From assembly GCA_002365865.1 (NCBI GenBank), contig DFAQ01000040.1, positions 40,817 to 47,791 of the forward strand: DNA of 6,975 bases, written 5' to 3'. The DNA comes from Pelotomaculum sp. UBA3102 (GTDB taxonomy: Bacteria; Bacillota; Desulfotomaculia; Desulfotomaculales; Pelotomaculaceae). The translations under genes were made by a program, and so were the position numbers. Positions 6,360 to 6,975 of this stretch are shown here, one piece after another. The notes below the pieces were generated by a model. That model did no database searches, was not told the origin of the DNA, and saw only the letters and a program-made list of their open reading frames with translations. Position 1 is the stretch's first letter. The number at the start of each line of letters is the position of its first letter.

Positions 6360-6635
6360 ATGATTACAATCCAGGTTTGCGTTGGGAGTTCGTGTTTTTT
6401 GCGCGGCTCAAAAAGCGTTATTACGGAGATAAAGCAACTGATTAACCAGCATCAACTCCAAGACCAAGTAATCCTCAAAGGCAACTTTTGCCTTGAACGA
6501 TGCTCCAAAGGCGTTACGGTCAAGTGCGGGGAAAAAATCTTTTCGGGAATAGCTACCAAAGATGTGCGGGACTTGTTTGAGAAAGAAATCTTACCGGCTA
6601 CAAAACATTTCTATAATGAAGCTAAAGGGCTTTAA
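6360..6635 (+). CDS. Thioredoxin-like [2Fe-2S] ferredoxin (NuoE/HndA C-domain type)
   Basis: This protein of 91 residues corresponds to the thioredoxin-like [2Fe-2S] domain found in NuoE, HndA and the small subunit of NAD-linked hydrogenases, standing alone without the usual N-terminal helical part. The four expected cluster ligands are C7 and C12 (CVGSSC, spacing C-x4-C) and C44 and C48 (CLERC, spacing C-x3-C). A fifth Cys, C56, follows. It should be a cytoplasmic one-electron carrier. No NuoF-like flavoprotein gene is visible here, so its partner is probably encoded next door or further downstream. In clostridia, stand-alone proteins of this kind are often found directly before genes for HsfB-type [FeFe]-hydrogenase-like proteins, which fits the next gene. 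It lies 87 bases after etfA and could be read with that operon. Confidence 0.85.
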   Translation: MITIQVCVGSSCFLRGSKSVITEIKQLINQHQLQDQVILKGNFCLERCSKGVTVKCGEKIFSGIATKDVRDLFEKEILPATKHFYNEAKGL

Positions 6636-6720
6636 CGGCAAATTTAAATCTGTCATCGCTCCAGTTAAAACCGCAATAAGATATATTTTTCTCAACTATT
6701 GAGTTAGGAGTTGTAATAAA

Positions 6721-6975
6721 GTGATTTTAATTAAAACAAATGGAGCAAAGTGCCGCGACTGTTACAAATGTATCCGTTCCTGCCCGCTCAAATCAATCCA
6801 AATCAAATCCAATCTCTACAATAACCAGACGTACGCCCGGGTCCTGGAAGAAAGCTGCGTTCAGTGCGGCCACTGTTCAGTCGTCTGCCCGCAAAAAGCC
6901 AAGGTGGTTAACACTTGTATTGAAGAAGTAAAAAACCTCCTTTCCGACAACCGGCGAGAATATAATAAATCACGT
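6721..6975 (+). CDS. Double [4Fe-4S] ferredoxin domain, N-terminus of a probable HsfB-type [FeFe]-hydrogenase-like sensor (partial)
   Basis: Only the first 85 codons are in the window, and the frame stays open to the edge. Two classical [4Fe-4S] motifs are present: C11-x2-C14-x2-C17-x3-C21-P and C46-x2-C49-x2-C52-x3-C56-P. The opening segment with CRDCYKCIRSCP resembles the start of the clostridial [FeFe]-hydrogenase-like proteins with a ferredoxin front end and PAS domain (HsfB/HydS type), thought to sense hydrogen or redox state. That identity is inference from the N-terminus and from the preceding thioredoxin-like [2Fe-2S] gene; the H-cluster part is not visible. A stand-alone ferredoxin or another Fe-S protein cannot be excluded. 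GTG at 6721 is the first possible start after an in-frame stop at 6700-6702, and AGGAG (6706-6710) lies ten bases upstream. Confidence 0.75.
   Translation, partial: MILIKTNGAKCRDCYKCIRSCPLKSIQIKSNLYNNQTYARVLEESCVQCGHCSVVCPQKAKVVNTCIEEVKNLLSDNRREYNKSR

Noticed and set aside
6691..6703. Small inverted repeat CTCAA-CTA-TTGAG just before the ribosome site of the last gene
   Set aside because: A 5-bp AT-rich stem with a 3-base loop is too weak to claim a regulatory hairpin.
6740..6931. Plus-strand frame starting ATG at 6740
   Set aside because: It overlaps in another frame the GTG-started double [4Fe-4S] gene, whose eight Cys ligands are clearly real.

Overview
The window looks like chromosomal DNA of an anaerobic, Gram-positive, low-to-mid GC member of the Firmicutes (class Clostridia), most like the Peptococcaceae/Desulfotomaculum-Pelotomaculum group. 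This is inferred from strong AGGAGG-type ribosome sites, the use of GTG and TTG starts, a GGDEF/HD-GYP hybrid with several sensor domains, an acd-etfB-etfA cluster, and a thioredoxin-like [2Fe-2S] protein followed by a double [4Fe-4S] protein that resembles the start of an HsfB-type [FeFe]-hydrogenase sensor. The species cannot be named from the sequence alone.

Layout. Positions 1-46 hold a cluster of TGTCACG repeats that resembles an interspersed REP-like element and runs into the stop codon of a minus-strand gene for a two-CBS-domain protein (42-503). A divergent, AT-rich intergenic region (504-719) holds three direct copies of GAATTTAAG, one inverted copy of its core, and candidate promoters for both flanking genes. 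Next is a long plus-strand gene (720-3083) for a soluble PAS-GAF-PAS-GGDEF-HD-GYP protein. Its motifs suggest it can both make and degrade cyclic di-GMP. A 207-bp gap (3084-3290) carries a good sigma-A type promoter with a 12-bp palindrome on its -10 box.

The promoter is followed by a compact operon: acyl-CoA dehydrogenase family protein (3291-4430), EtfB (4455-5249) and EtfA (5265-6272). After a further 87 bp come a small NuoE/thioredoxin-like [2Fe-2S] protein (6360-6635) and the beginning of a ferredoxin-like protein cut by the window edge (6721-6975).

How the genes work together. The dehydrogenase and ETF should form one flavin-based electron transfer unit acting on an unidentified acyl-CoA or enoyl-CoA. 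The downstream iron-sulfur genes point to redox or hydrogen sensing or electron handling and may be read from the same transcript. The most notable oddities are in this unit. The acyl-CoA dehydrogenase has Cys where the usual catalytic Glu sits, and also lacks Glu at the alternative position known from isovaleryl-CoA dehydrogenase. EtfA has GGWG where GGRG is usual, and EtfB has a changed nucleotide-binding loop. The unit is therefore probably not a standard beta-oxidation dehydrogenase. No CRISPR array, tRNA, rRNA or complete insertion sequence was seen.
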